Assembly: GCA_035517695.1 (NCBI GenBank)
Contig: DATIYI010000280.1
Coordinates: forward strand, 1-37,060
Direction: 5' to 3'
DNA from: DATFVJ01 sp035517695
GTDB taxonomy: Bacteria > Actinomycetota > Actinomycetes > Streptosporangiales > Streptosporangiaceae
DNA length: 37,060 nucleotides
Under the pieces are notes generated by a model that did not search any database, was not told the DNA's origin, and was given only the letters and a program-made list of their open reading frames with translations. Made by a program: the position numbers and the translations under genes. Positions 1 through 8,438 of the stretch are shown here, piece by piece. Positions within the stretch are counted from its first letter, which is position 1. Each line of letters opens with the position of its first letter.

Positions 1-1
1 C

Positions 2-238
2 ACGTGTGCGTTCCCAGGCTGCAGGCAGCCGGCGACACGTTGCGACAAAGACCACACCGTGCCGTACCACACGGGCGGCCGAACGTGCTGGTGCAATCTC
101 GCCCCGCTCTGCCGGTTCCATCACAAGGTGAAACAGGCGCACGGGTGGGAACTTACCCAACCAGAACCGGGGGTCCTGAACTGGACAGCGCCATCCGGCT
201 GGACCTACCGCGTCACCCCGTATCCGCGTCCCGGGTGA
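2..238 (+). CDS. HNH endonuclease domain protein (DUF222/13E12-like), C-terminal part, cut by window edge
   Basis: This reading frame is open from the first complete codon of the window and ends at the TGA at 236-238, giving the last 78 residues of a longer protein. It reads as an HNH nuclease zinc-binding core: an FPGC cysteine pair, then CDKDHTVPYHTGGRT, then CNLAPLCRFHHKVKQ, and a tail rich in Trp and Pro. This order (CxxxxC, DHxxPY, GGxT, NLxPLCRFHH) is typical of the HNH domain at the end of DUF222/REP13E12 proteins, which are repeated many times in actinobacterial genomes. The N-terminal DUF222 part lies outside the window, so I cannot tell whether the gene is intact. The biological role of this family is poorly defined; nuclease activity is a family inference. 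Confidence 0.8.
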   Translation, partial: TCAFPGCRQPATRCDKDHTVPYHTGGRTCWCNLAPLCRFHHKVKQAHGWELTQPEPGVLNWTAPSGWTYRVTPYPRPG

Positions 239-360
239 CAGGTAAGGCCCACGGCAGCACTCACAGTTCGACGTGCCGGAAGGTGCCGGCGGGCGCGAAG
301 TTCACACCGTTCCTCATTCCGCACGGGCACAAGGGCCCGAACCAGCGGACTACCAGCCCC

Positions 361-672
361 TTAACAAGTGCGTCGGTACGGCGTGACCTGGCTACATCGA
401 CAAGCAGTCGGGGCGCGCACGCCGGGTGAGCGCGCCGACAGCACGGCCCGCATGCGCTCGTCGGGCTCGACGGCAAACACGTGCGCGACGCGGCCCGAAA
501 GCGCGCGGGTGAACAGCCCGGTGCCAGCGCCGAGATCAACCGCGATGTGGCAGTGCTCAGGCACCAACCAATCGACCGCTTCGGCCGGCGGCGGGGGGCG
601 CACCCGGTCGTAGTCGTCAGCAACCAGGCCAAACGACGTCGTTCGCTGCTCCCGGTCAGGCACATCCCGCAC
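361..672 (-). pseudogene. truncated class I SAM-dependent methyltransferase
   Basis: From a GTG near 672 the minus strand encodes the start of a Rossmann-fold methyltransferase. It reads SFGLVADDYDRVRP (the usual N-terminal helix), then AVDLGAGTGLFTRAL (SAM-binding motif I, with DLGAGTG), then HVFAVEPDERMRAVL (motif II, acidic residue binding the ribose). Recognisable homology stops at about 415. The frame then gives an unrelated tail and ends at 361, after only about 100 residues, whereas the family is usually about 250. No continuation of the fold is visible in the other frames down to 239. I read it as a gene remnant whose 3' two thirds were lost. The start is uncertain; an in-frame ATG at 774 would overlap the neighbouring membrane-protein gene. 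Confidence 0.6.
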
Positions 673-748
673 CGTAACACGCGCGTCCTGGCGCGCAGCG
701 ATGGCGATCGGCCCGGACGGTCTTCCCGGCTTCGCCGGTCTAGCTCGG

Positions 749-1015
749 CTAGCCGCGACCTGGGCGGCGCCCATGCCAGGACCGCCGGGCGCGCGCCACG
801 GCCGCGCCCGCGACGAGTACAGCCACGGTCGTGCCAAGCACCGCCAGGCGCATAGTAGGTCCAGCGGCACCGAACATGCGCTCCACCGTCGCCACCATGA
901 GCACCGAAACGGCAAGGCCGTAACCCGCCGCCACCGCAAGCGTTCCGGCCACGCTGGTACTGGTATGCGTCCGCCTGCGGCCATAGTCTTGCACGATCCG
1001 GCTTCTTGCTGGCAT
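749..1015 (-). CDS. small two-helix membrane protein of unknown function
   Basis: This is an 88-residue frame starting with ATG at 1015. After a basic N-terminus (MPARSRIVQDYGRRR) it has two hydrophobic stretches, around residues 22-48 (SVAGTLAVAAGYGLAVSV...) and 54-74 (MRLAVLGTTVAVLVAGAAVA), followed by a basic tail, so a two-pass inner-membrane protein with both ends in the cytoplasm is the likely topology. I recognise no family. Its strongest support is the hydrophobic pattern and a possible promoter upstream at 1133-1161; the ribosome-binding site is weak. It lies just upstream of the methyltransferase remnant on the same strand and may belong to the same decayed locus. Confidence 0.45.
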   Translation of the reverse strand: MPARSRIVQDYGRRRTHTSTSVAGTLAVAAGYGLAVSVLMVATVERMFGAAGPTMRLAVLGTTVAVLVAGAAVARARRSWHGRRPGRG

Positions 1016-1064
1016 GGCAGGTCCAAACTGATCTAGTGGCGGGGGTCAGGTCTTTATCGTTCCG

Positions 1065-1161
1065 TCTAAATGGACGCGCCCGCAGCCCGTTTAGATGCAT
1101 TGCCGACGAAAAATTCTCATTGATTAGCCGACCGGATATGGCAGTGTGGCGTCGTGGTCAA
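1065..1161 (-). promoter_or_regulatory. candidate promoter and leader hairpin upstream of the small membrane protein
   Basis: On the minus strand TTGACC (1161-1156) is followed after 17 bases by TATCCG (1138-1133), a plausible -35/-10 pair in an unusually AT-rich patch. Between it and the gene start at 1015 lies a hairpin: TCTAAATGG (1065-1073) pairs with CCGTTTAGA (1087-1095) with one T-G wobble. The hairpin would sit in the leader RNA. This rests on sequence pattern only. Confidence 0.3.
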
Positions 1162-1255
1162 CGCGAATATATGTTCGTTTTTGGCTGACCCTGACTGGCA
1201 TCAGCCCCCGCGCCACGCGAGGACGCCCCCGAGCGTCCCCGCGGACCAGCGGCGA

Positions 1256-1413
1256 TTCGCGCCACGGCGAACCGTGCGGCGCCACCCCGGGGGACGACCC
1301 CCCGGGCAAGCCAGCTGTGGTTCGCGCCACGGCGAACCGTGCGGCGCCACCCCGGGGGACGACCCCCCGGGACCCCCGGGCAAGCCAGCTGTGGTTCGCG
1401 CCGCAGCGAGCCG
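1256..1413. repeat. GC-rich tandem repeat of 65/74 bp with internal palindromes
   Basis: Units begin at 1256 and 1321, with a partial third at 1395. Units 1 and 2 are identical except for a 9-base insertion (acccccggg type) near the end of unit 2, giving lengths of 65 and 74. Each full unit holds an inverted repeat (TTCGC-gccacg-GCGAA) and a CCCCGGGGG/CCCCCCGGG block. The array lies immediately 3' of hemQ and could fold into strong stem-loops, so it may act as a transcription end. All frames through it are low-complexity, so I do not call a gene here. Confidence 0.85.
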
Positions 1414-1424
1414 TTAGGTGTCAA

Positions 1425-2180
1425 TCACGGGAGCGCTGCGACCAGTTCGGCGATCGGCTTACGGCGGCCGGTGTAGAAGGGGATCTCGACTCGGGTGTGC
1501 CTGCGCGCCTCCGCGCCGCGCAGGTGACGCATGAGGTCGACGATGCGGTGCAGTTCGTCGGCTTCGAACGCGAGCATCCACTCGTAGTCGTTCAGGGCGA
1601 AGCAGGCCACCGTGTTGGCGCGTACATCCGGATACTCGCGGGCCATCCTGCCGTGCTCGGCAAGCTGCGCCCGGCGCTCCTCCGGTGCCAGCAGGTACCA
1701 CTCGTAGGACCGGACGAACGGGTAGACGGACACGTAAGTGCGCGGTTCCTCGTCCGCGAGGAATGCGGGGATGTGACCCTTGTTGAATTCCGCTGGGCGG
1801 TGCAGCGCCATCACCGACCAGACAGGCTGGCTGGCGCGGCCGAGCGCCGTCCGCCGGAATCTCGCGTAGATCTCCTGCAGGTCGTCGGGCGACGGTGCCA
1901 CCCACCAGAACATGTAGTCGGCGTCCGCCCGCAGTCCCTGCACGTCGTAGCTGCCCCGAGTGATCACGCCTTTGCCTGCCGCCTGGTCAAGCAGTTCGGT
2001 GACCTCGGCCGCGACCACATCCCGGCGGTGAGCCGCCGCGGCGGCCCTGTTGGCACTGCTCGGGCCGATCCGTCCCTGGATATCGAGCGCGGGCGGGTCG
2101 GCGACACGGAAGACCGACCACATCGTGTATTTGATCAGCTCGTTGAGCTCGCGCGCCCGCGAGCCGGAACCTGCTGCCAT
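1425..2180 (-). CDS. hemQ: coproheme decarboxylase HemQ (chlorite dismutase family)
   Basis: The product is 251 residues from the ATG at 2180. HemQ performs the last step of the coproporphyrin-dependent haem pathway of Actinobacteria and Firmicutes: peroxide-driven decarboxylation of coproheme to haem b in the cytoplasm. The sequence has the family signatures: ELNELIKYTMWSVFRV at the N-terminus, YMFWWVAPSPDDLQ, VSVYPFVRSYEWYLL (containing the conserved tyrosine region), EHGRMAREYPDV (likely holding the proximal haem histidine) and NDYEWMLAFEADEL. I chose 2180 because the protein then starts just before the conserved block and a GGGGGA stretch lies 10 bases upstream; an ATG at 2198 is possible and would overlap hemY. 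It follows hemY by 4 bases, so the two are almost certainly co-transcribed. Confidence 0.93.
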   Translation of the reverse strand: MAAGSGSRARELNELIKYTMWSVFRVADPPALDIQGRIGPSSANRAAAAAHRRDVVAAEVTELLDQAAGKGVITRGSYDVQGLRADADYMFWWVAPSPDDLQEIYARFRRTALGRASQPVWSVMALHRPAEFNKGHIPAFLADEEPRTYVSVYPFVRSYEWYLLAPEERRAQLAEHGRMAREYPDVRANTVACFALNDYEWMLAFEADELHRIVDLMRHLRGAEARRHTRVEIPFYTGRRKPIAELVAALP

Positions 2181-2184
2181 GGGC

Positions 2185-3675
2185 TCATTGTCCCCCATCG
2201 CCGCGACCGGCCCCACGGCGGACAACGTGCTCGAGAACCTGCGCAGCCGCCTGCCTCGCCGTCGCGATGCACGCGGGGATGCCGAGCCCGTCGTAGGCGG
2301 CACCGCAGACGGCGAGGCCGGGCTGATCCGCCACGGCCGCCCTAATGGCCGCCACCCGGCCGGTATGCCCGACCGTGTATTGCGGCAACGACCCGCCCCA
2401 TCGCGTCACCCTGGAACCGGCCGGATCCCCATCAACGCCCACGGCCGCGGCGCACTCGTGGCGGGCGAGCCGCACGAGTTCCTCGTCGGATCGCTGTAGC
2501 ACCTGCTCCTCGCCGATACGCCCAACCGAGCACCTGACGGCTTCGATCTGTGCGCCGCGTTCCGCCGGGCGCGTCGAGCCCTGGTGGGCCAGCAGGTGCG
2601 GCCACTTCACCGTGGAGAATGTCACGGCCTTGACCGCCCGTCCGTCCACAGCGGGCACCAGGTAACCACTCCCCCGCAGGCGCCTCGGGAACGCGGCACG
2701 CGGGAAGGCCAGCGTGACGATCGCCATGCTCGCGTACTCGATCTCACCGAGCAGTGTGCCTGCGGCCGGCACCTCGGCGCGGAGCAACCGGCTCGCCGAC
2801 CCTGCGGGGACCGCGAGCACGACCGCATCGGCCCGCACGCATTCGGGATCGTCCGCTGAGCCCACGGTTAGCTGCCACCCCCCTGGGCTGCGCCGCAGCT
2901 CACGGACGGTCGCGCGGGTGCGGACCTGCGCGCGGGCGGCAGCGGCGACCGTCTCGGGGAGGGTGCCGAGGCCCCCGGCGAGCGTGCGGAATACCGGCCG
3001 CTGCTCGGTGCCCGCGTTCCTCTTCGCCCCCGCGAGCACCGACTTGACCGCCCCGGCCAGAGTGCGGTGATCGCGGCTCGCGGCGGCCAGGCCAGGCAGC
3101 GTAGCCTCGAACGACAGCTCGTCGGCACGGCCTGCGTAAACGCCGCCGAGCAGTGGCTCAACCAGCCGGTCTACCACCTCGTGCCCGAACCGTGCGCCAA
3201 CCCGTCTGGCCACGGCCACATCACCGGCACTGCTGGTCGTGGGCAACAGGAGGTCGAGCCCGGCCCTGGCGAGACCCGGGATGGACAGCACCCCGGACCT
3301 TGCGAGCGCGGCGAGGTCACCTGGCACGCCCATGAGCTGGCCACTTGGCAGCGGATGCAGCGCGCCACGCGTCCAGATAGCGGCCGTGGTGGTGCCGGGG
3401 CTTACCAGCTCGCCCGCCAGGCCCACCGCGCCCACCAGGTCGATGCCTTCCGGCCGACGGGCGAGCATCGCTTCCGCGCCCTCGTCGACCATGATTCCCG
3501 CGACCTCGGATACGGCCAGCTTGCCGCCAATCCGTGGCGAGCCCTCGAAGAGGGTTACCCGAACAGGCGCGTCACGCAGGAAGAAAGCGGCGGCGAGGCC
3601 CGCGATACCGCCGCCCACGATCGCGACGTGCGGCGCCGACGCGGCATCGCGCTGAACCGGCCGGTCAGCCGACAC
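2185..3675 (-). CDS. hemY: coproporphyrinogen/protoporphyrinogen III oxidase HemY (CgoX)
   Basis: A 496-residue FAD enzyme that oxidises coproporphyrinogen III to coproporphyrin III, upstream of ferrochelatase and HemQ. The N-terminus has the dinucleotide-binding motif VAIVGGGIAGLAAAFFL (about residues 18-34), followed by LFEGSPRIGGKL, the usual second FAD contact. The C-terminus has LAVCGAAYDGLGIPACIATAR, the closing FAD motif of this family (G-x-x-x-x-G-x-G-x-P). The length is normal for the bacterial soluble type. The start is a GTG at 3675, with a weak GGGG ribosome site. It ends 4 bases before hemQ. The usual upstream neighbour, hemE, is here separated from it by about 6 kb of respiratory-assembly genes. 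Confidence 0.93.
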   Translation of the reverse strand: MSADRPVQRDAASAPHVAIVGGGIAGLAAAFFLRDAPVRVTLFEGSPRIGGKLAVSEVAGIMVDEGAEAMLARRPEGIDLVGAVGLAGELVSPGTTTAAIWTRGALHPLPSGQLMGVPGDLAALARSGVLSIPGLARAGLDLLLPTTSSAGDVAVARRVGARFGHEVVDRLVEPLLGGVYAGRADELSFEATLPGLAAASRDHRTLAGAVKSVLAGAKRNAGTEQRPVFRTLAGGLGTLPETVAAAARAQVRTRATVRELRRSPGGWQLTVGSADDPECVRADAVVLAVPAGSASRLLRAEVPAAGTLLGEIEYASMAIVTLAFPRAAFPRRLRGSGYLVPAVDGRAVKAVTFSTVKWPHLLAHQGSTRPAERGAQIEAVRCSVGRIGEEQVLQRSDEELVRLARHECAAAVGVDGDPAGSRVTRWGGSLPQYTVGHTGRVAAIRAAVADQPGLAVCGAAYDGLGIPACIATARQAAAQVLEHVVRRGAGRGDGGQ

Positions 3676-4120
3676 CTGGTGCCCCGCTCTTGTGGGGTGG
3701 GTATGCCGCGTTCACATTTCCTCCGTCCGCTTCGCCCGTCCGCGCCGCCGCGTCTAGGCTAAGCAGCCGCGTACCGGGCGGCGGGCTGCGCGGCGGGCTG
3801 CGGCCTGCCGTCGGCTTGCCGCACCTGCCGGCGGACTCCGGCACCTCTACGGTGAACGCCAATGGGTGCTAAGGCGCCATTCAAGCCCTGGCGGGGCCAT
3901 TCATGGAGGTTGACGGACCCAAGACCACAGGTTGACGGGACAACGGACTCATCCAACTCCGGGCCGAGTATTTCGATTGCCTCCGGCTCATGGCGGATCG
4001 CGTGATCACGTAACGCGGCGCCTTGCGCGCACAGGGCCGCCGCGTTAGATACCGCTCGGCGGCTCCGTCCCGCCGCCCACAGTCGGGTGGCCGGCCGGCC
4101 GGACCGAGGCATCGGCCGCG
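3676..4120. other. 445-base gap without a recognisable gene
   Basis: This stretch lies between the CtaG-like gene and hemY, both on the minus strand. Frames crossing it are low-complexity (Arg/Ala/Gly-rich) and match nothing I know. It should hold the hemY-hemQ promoter, but I could not pick one with confidence. A CGGGCGGCGGGCTGCG-type G-rich stretch lies at about 3776-3805. Confidence 0.5.
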
Positions 4121-5011
4121 TCACCGCTTGGCCCATCCGATGCGCGCCGAACCGCGGCCGAGGATCTTTTCTATGGCCGCCCCCACGCCCCCATCATCGG
4201 CCGCCAAGCGCAAGATGATGAAGGCGACCGCGGGGAAGCACCACAAGTCACCGCAGACCCACAGGATCGCGGCGCCGATCTGCTGGTCCGCGAATGGCGG
4301 CAGCGTGACTCCTGGTACGTGGCTGTAACCGGAGTACCAGGAGCTCTGGGTGAAGATGCTGAGCGACATGGCAAGGAACCACATCACCACGTTCGTCACC
4401 ACGAGCGCGCCGAGCCTGCTGAGCAAGGGCATCCGCCGGTGCAGCGGTGGCGAGGGAATGAACTGGATCCAGAACCAGATGCCCACCGCGAAGAAGCTGC
4501 CGTGCATCAGCCAGATGTGCACGTCCTGGTTCCGCTCGGCCAGGTCGAACAGCGAGGGAATGTGCCAGGCAACCATCACGACGTTGAAGGCGATGATGGC
4601 GGCCCATGGCCCGCCTACCGCCTCGCGAACCGCGCACAGCGGCCGTGACCAGCCACCAGCCAGCGCCGACCTGGTCGCGCTTCGCCTGAACCTGGCAGGC
4701 AGGGCGTCAAGCAGCGGCTGCCATGGCGCACCCGCGACGATGAGCGTGGGCGCCGCGAACATCAGCAGCAGATGCTGGATCATGTGCACGAAGAAGTAGT
4801 CGTCCGCCCAATAGTCTATGGGGGATTCCACCGAGACGAGCAGCACGGTGAGGCCGCCATAGAACCACAGCGAGCGCAGCCTGCGCTGCCGGGTACGCTC
4901 GGGGCGCGAGCGCCTGGCGAGGCGCCGCAGGCCAATCTCGTGCCAGGCGACGATGACGAGCGCGACGATCAGGAAAGGGTCGTACGACCAGTTGCTCGTG
5001 ACGTAGTTCAT
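4121..5011 (-). CDS. CtaG/Caa3-type cytochrome c oxidase assembly membrane protein
   Basis: A 296-residue polytopic membrane protein of the caa3_CtaG family, associated with building the copper sites of cytochrome c oxidase. It contains the family core DDYFFVHMIQHLLLMFAAPTL (His and Gln in a membrane helix), WHIPSLFDLA, HIWLMHGSFFAVGIWFW and a C-terminal helix with DQQIGAAILWVCGDL. About six or seven membrane segments can be seen. Its ATG at 5011 lies 5 bases after the stop of the upstream lipoprotein gene, so it is the last gene of a three-gene minus-strand operon with the SCO1-fusion gene. A second, diverged member of the same family lies at 8439-9521. Family function is from homology; whether this one serves oxidase or another copper enzyme cannot be decided here. 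Confidence 0.85.
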   Translation of the reverse strand: MNYVTSNWSYDPFLIVALVIVAWHEIGLRRLARRSRPERTRQRRLRSLWFYGGLTVLLVSVESPIDYWADDYFFVHMIQHLLLMFAAPTLIVAGAPWQPLLDALPARFRRSATRSALAGGWSRPLCAVREAVGGPWAAIIAFNVVMVAWHIPSLFDLAERNQDVHIWLMHGSFFAVGIWFWIQFIPSPPLHRRMPLLSRLGALVVTNVVMWFLAMSLSIFTQSSWYSGYSHVPGVTLPPFADQQIGAAILWVCGDLWCFPAVAFIILRLAADDGGVGAAIEKILGRGSARIGWAKR

Positions 5012-5016
5012 CGCTC

Positions 5017-6192
5017 TCAGCTGGATGAGCCGTACTGGATCGGCACACTAATGGTCTGTGCAATGTTCCACGTCACGCCGCGCGCTTCCAGCCGCCACGC
5101 GGTCAACGTCGAGCCATGGGTGGCGAGCGCATCGAACTGCCCCGCATCACCGAGCGCCAGCGCCACGGTTCCCGGCGGCAACGTCGGCAGGGCGCGCCAC
5201 GACCCGCCCGGTGCGCTTATCGTCTCCGCACGGCCGTTGCTGAGCAGCAGCCAGACCGCGCCCTTTGCCCCTAGCCCGGACGACCGCACCTGCGCGCCGC
5301 CGAGAGCAAGCGGGGGTCCCAGCGCCCAGTGCCCCCCGCCGTCGCTGGTCCACCCTGCGATGACGCTTGTGCTTGGCCCGGTTCCGGCCGCGAGCAGGGC
5401 CAGGGTCTGGCCGCCGCTCGTGTCCAGCCGAAGGGTGGTTACCGCCCGGCCGGCCAATGACTGCGGCAGTGCCGGTCCGACGGCGCGCCACGTCCCGGCT
5501 GCTGTCGCGGTCGCGGCGAAGATGCCGGCCATGCCTGGCCGGGAGCAGGAACCCGCAAGCAGCGGCGTCCCTGACGGGCTGAACGCGGCCGCGGTGAGCG
5601 CCCTGAGATCACACTTCTGGCCTGCCGGCGACGCGGCGAGGGCACCCCGGTCTGTCAGCCTGGACCACCCTGACGCGCCCACGCCAGTCGCGGACTGCTC
5701 GGCTACCCCGTTCCTCAGCACCGCAAGCAGGCGGCCGTCCGCCTGGGCAGCGAGCGCATCGGGAACGTCAGCGAGACCCGCGTCGAGGATGCCGGGTGAC
5801 CAGACCTTGCCGCCGTCCCCGGTGATCGCAAGCGGCGAGAAGGCGAGGTCCTGGCTCGGACGGAATCCTGCGACCAGCGACTGCCCGCCCAGATCGGCAA
5901 GCACGAGGCCACCGTTGTCCGCGACGCCTGGCGGGGTCACGAGCGACCAGCGGCCGCCCGCGGTCGAATACCTGACGAGCTGCCAGAACGCAGGGTTTCC
6001 ACCCATCGGCACGACAGCCCAGGTGCCGGCGGACGTCACGAGCGACGCGGCGAGCGAGGGCGGCGCCAGGGTGGCCGCCGGGCCGGCCTGATGGTCCGCC
6101 TGCGCTGTGCCGCAGCCCGTGGCGAGGATCACCGTGGTGAGGAGCAGGACCGCCAGCCGCTGCCGCTTGACGGCACGACCCTGGCCGGTCAC
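5017..6192 (-). CDS. secreted lipoprotein, beta-propeller-like repeats
   Basis: A 391-residue protein starting at the GTG at 6192, which overlaps the stop of the upstream SCO1-fusion gene in a GTGA. The N-terminus is a lipoprotein signal: basic VKRQR, hydrophobic LAVLLLTTVILA, then the lipobox ATGC, so the mature protein would be anchored outside the membrane. The rest is built of short repeats containing Trp-Ser or Trp-Arg with Gly/Asp-rich turns (GGRWSLV, GGKVWSPG, GASGWSRL, AGTWRAVG, GGHWALGP, GGSWRALP), as in exo-sialidase/YCF48-like beta-propellers. I do not recognise a specific family. Its position between an SCO1-type protein and a CtaG-type protein suggests a role on the outer face in oxidase or copper assembly, but that is inference from location. 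Confidence 0.8.
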   Translation of the reverse strand: MTGQGRAVKRQRLAVLLLTTVILATGCGTAQADHQAGPAATLAPPSLAASLVTSAGTWAVVPMGGNPAFWQLVRYSTAGGRWSLVTPPGVADNGGLVLADLGGQSLVAGFRPSQDLAFSPLAITGDGGKVWSPGILDAGLADVPDALAAQADGRLLAVLRNGVAEQSATGVGASGWSRLTDRGALAASPAGQKCDLRALTAAAFSPSGTPLLAGSCSRPGMAGIFAATATAAGTWRAVGPALPQSLAGRAVTTLRLDTSGGQTLALLAAGTGPSTSVIAGWTSDGGGHWALGPPLALGGAQVRSSGLGAKGAVWLLLSNGRAETISAPGGSWRALPTLPPGTVALALGDAGQFDALATHGSTLTAWRLEARGVTWNIAQTISVPIQYGSSS

Positions 6193-8210
6193 GAGGGCCT
6201 CAGCACATGCTCAGCCGCGTTCGCGAGCACCGCAGCGAAGGATGACGTCGAGCTCGCCGTGCCTGGACCCGGGTCGGCGTTCAGTTCCTGCCGCATGTGG
6301 CCCGCGCCATCAATGACGAAGGCGATGTCGCTATGCGCGACCATCGCGCCGGCCGGTTCTGTCTGCACAGCTATGTTGTAGGCCCGCCAGACTTTTGTGA
6401 GCTGGGGAGGCGTGCCGGTCAGGTACAGCCAGTTGGGCACCTTGTCCATGCGTTCCTGCCGGTCGAACGCCTGGGTGAAGGCGATAGAGCGGTAGATGGG
6501 ATTGGCCACGACCGCCACGAGCTCGACCCGCTTCGAGTTAGCGCCAAGCAACTCGCCCGCCCCACGGAACTCCTGCGCGATCAGCGGGCAGTCCGTGGTG
6601 CACACCGGGTCGAGGAACGTGAGCAACACGGCCTTCCCCCTGAGGCTCGCCAGCGTGACCGGCGCGCCCTGCTGGTCGGTGAGCTGGAAGTCCGGTGCCG
6701 GGTAGTCAAACGCGGCGCTTGATCCGGCGATTGCCTCGGCGATGATCGGATCGGCGTTGGGATTGGCGGAGGCGCTGGCCATCGGGATCGCGCCGATGGC
6801 CGTCATCACGAGAGCGCCGACCGCCGCGACGGATCCGAGGCTTGCCGCCCCAACGGAGCGGCGCAGGGCCGCCGGCGTGCACCGGCCGGGCCAGTTGATC
6901 AAGCGCCGCTTGCGGCGGGCCGGCCGCGCATCGGGTACTGGCCCCACCTCACCGGCCGGCTCCGCGCGCCCCGCCGGCCGCGCGGGCGGCGCGGTGGCCC
7001 CCTCATTGGCTGGATCTGTGCCTGACATTGCGGCAGGTTCTGTCGCTGCTCCCGGCACAGGTTCGGCAGCTGAGGCAGTGGCCGGCGCTGTGACCGGCAC
7101 CGTCACCGCCGCAGGCACGCGGGTGAGCGCGAGATAGCCACCGGCGACCACAAGGGCCAATGGGATCATGCTGTTCGGATCCGTACCGAGCCCGCCAAAG
7201 AAGCCGAAGTCCTCGATCAGCACCCAGTCCGCGAGGCAGAGCAGCGTCACCGCGACGAGCGCCAGACGCAGCGGCCTGGGCCCGCCGCTCGACAGCGCCG
7301 CGCCGGTAACGGCCAGCGTGATGACGACGAACAGGTTGATCGCGAACCCATGCGCAGCCACCAGCGAGCCGAAGCTGGCAACAAGCGCAGCGAGGAAATG
7401 CGGCTGCGACGTCTGTGACATGCCCTGGATCATGCTGGTGAGGGTGCCAGGGTGCCCGTGCAGCGTGCCCTGCCAGAAGCCGCGGCCAGGCCAGGCCTGC
7501 AGCACCGCCATGCCGAAGAAGAACAGGCCCACGACGGCAAGGACGCGCCGGCCGAGCCGGGGCGTGGCCCAGGCGCGCAGCGGCAGCGCGATCAGGCCGC
7601 CCGCCACGCAGTAGAAGAGCACCGCTCCCGGCGCACCGAACAGCCAGCTCAGCCCCTGGCCGAAGATACCGCCGAAGGCCTCACCGAATATCCAAACGAT
7701 CAAGCCCCAGCCCATGCTGGCCAGCCCGCCCAGCCTGGACCAGGTACCGCGCGCCGCGACGAGCAACCAGATGCCGATGCCGATCTGGATCCATACCGCG
7801 GCAGCGGCGGCGGTGACCGGGTGATACGTCCACGCGCTCGCGGCCCAGTCGACAAGGTGCTTAACCCACCCCGGTGAACTCGCCGAGGCAGGAACCATGA
7901 CCCGGGAAGGGAGCCCCAGCGGCATCGCCGACTGCAGCTGAAGAATGCCATCAAAGATCCACAGCACGCCGAACCCGATCCTCAGCATCCGGCGTCCTGC
8001 GGGCTCGGCCGGCAGCGACCAGGCGGAACCGCCCGAAGCAGAATCTGCCGCGCGCGCGGCAGGTAGCCACTCGCGGAAACTGATCCACGCAACGAGCAGG
8101 AGGGCGAAAATCACTGCGATTATGATTCCCTGGTGGATGAGCGCCGCCCGGAAGGCGGCGGCCACTGTCGGGTTGCCCACCTGGAGGCTCGATCCCATCC
8201 CGGACATCAC
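6189..8210 (-). CDS. polytopic membrane domain fused to a SCO1/SenC copper-chaperone domain
   Basis: A 673-residue fusion. Residues 1 to about 375 form a multi-pass membrane domain (about nine or ten helices) with many Trp and Gly residues, of the kind seen in uncharacterised DoxX-like proteins. Residues about 380-445 are an Ala/Pro/Glu linker. A further helix lies near 465-490, followed by a thioredoxin-fold SCO1/SenC domain: DYPAPDFQLTDQQGAPVTL, then the copper-binding DPVCTTDCPL (C537 and C541, spacing CxxxC) and the distal histidine in VAHSDIAFVIDG (H626). SCO1 proteins deliver copper to, or reduce, the CuA site of cytochrome oxidase. The start is GTG 8210 with GAAGG 8 bases upstream; ATG 8207 is possible. 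It is the first gene of the operon with the lipoprotein and CtaG-like genes. Confidence 0.88.
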   Translation of the reverse strand: MMSGMGSSLQVGNPTVAAAFRAALIHQGIIIAVIFALLLVAWISFREWLPAARAADSASGGSAWSLPAEPAGRRMLRIGFGVLWIFDGILQLQSAMPLGLPSRVMVPASASSPGWVKHLVDWAASAWTYHPVTAAAAAVWIQIGIGIWLLVAARGTWSRLGGLASMGWGLIVWIFGEAFGGIFGQGLSWLFGAPGAVLFYCVAGGLIALPLRAWATPRLGRRVLAVVGLFFFGMAVLQAWPGRGFWQGTLHGHPGTLTSMIQGMSQTSQPHFLAALVASFGSLVAAHGFAINLFVVITLAVTGAALSSGGPRPLRLALVAVTLLCLADWVLIEDFGFFGGLGTDPNSMIPLALVVAGGYLALTRVPAAVTVPVTAPATASAAEPVPGAATEPAAMSGTDPANEGATAPPARPAGRAEPAGEVGPVPDARPARRKRRLINWPGRCTPAALRRSVGAASLGSVAAVGALVMTAIGAIPMASASANPNADPIIAEAIAGSSAAFDYPAPDFQLTDQQGAPVTLASLRGKAVLLTFLDPVCTTDCPLIAQEFRGAGELLGANSKRVELVAVVANPIYRSIAFTQAFDRQERMDKVPNWLYLTGTPPQLTKVWRAYNIAVQTEPAGAMVAHSDIAFVIDGAGHMRQELNADPGPGTASSTSSFAAVLANAAEHVLRPS

Positions 8211-8438
8211 ATCTGCTGCCTTCTGCGTATCGCGCGGTCATTATGCACGTCCTGGCCGCTGCTGTGCACGCCCAGCCTGTGCCGGTGCTAGCAGGTCCGG
8301 GCAATACACTACTCAATTTGCCGGCAGGGGCGGTGCACTCAGGGGGGCGGCAGAAACCAGCCCACGGATTGGGGTGACAATGGGGACCGGCCAGGTAGGC
8401 ACGATCGGATGGGAAGCTTCGTGGGTGGCGATCAGATG
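8211..8438. promoter_or_regulatory. divergent intergenic region between the two oxidase-assembly units
   Basis: About 230 bases separate the SCO1-fusion gene (minus) from the second CtaG-like gene (plus), so promoters for both must lie here. The middle contains a more AT-rich patch (8305-8325, containing aatacactactcaattt). I see no clear paired -35/-10 boxes. Confidence 0.35.

Noticed and set aside
310..360. tRNA-like GGTTCGGGCCC on the minus strand
   Set aside because: The flanking bases do not form a T-arm stem and no acceptor or anticodon arm can be drawn.
1146..2345. A plus-strand frame of about 400 codons over the repeat and hemQ
   Set aside because: It runs antisense to hemQ and through the tandem repeat, and the translated sequence is low-complexity with no family pattern.
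3759..4136. A 125-codon minus-strand frame between the CtaG-like gene and hemY
   Set aside because: The composition is Arg/Ala/Gly-rich without motif, there is no ribosome site, and it overlaps the end of the CtaG-like gene.
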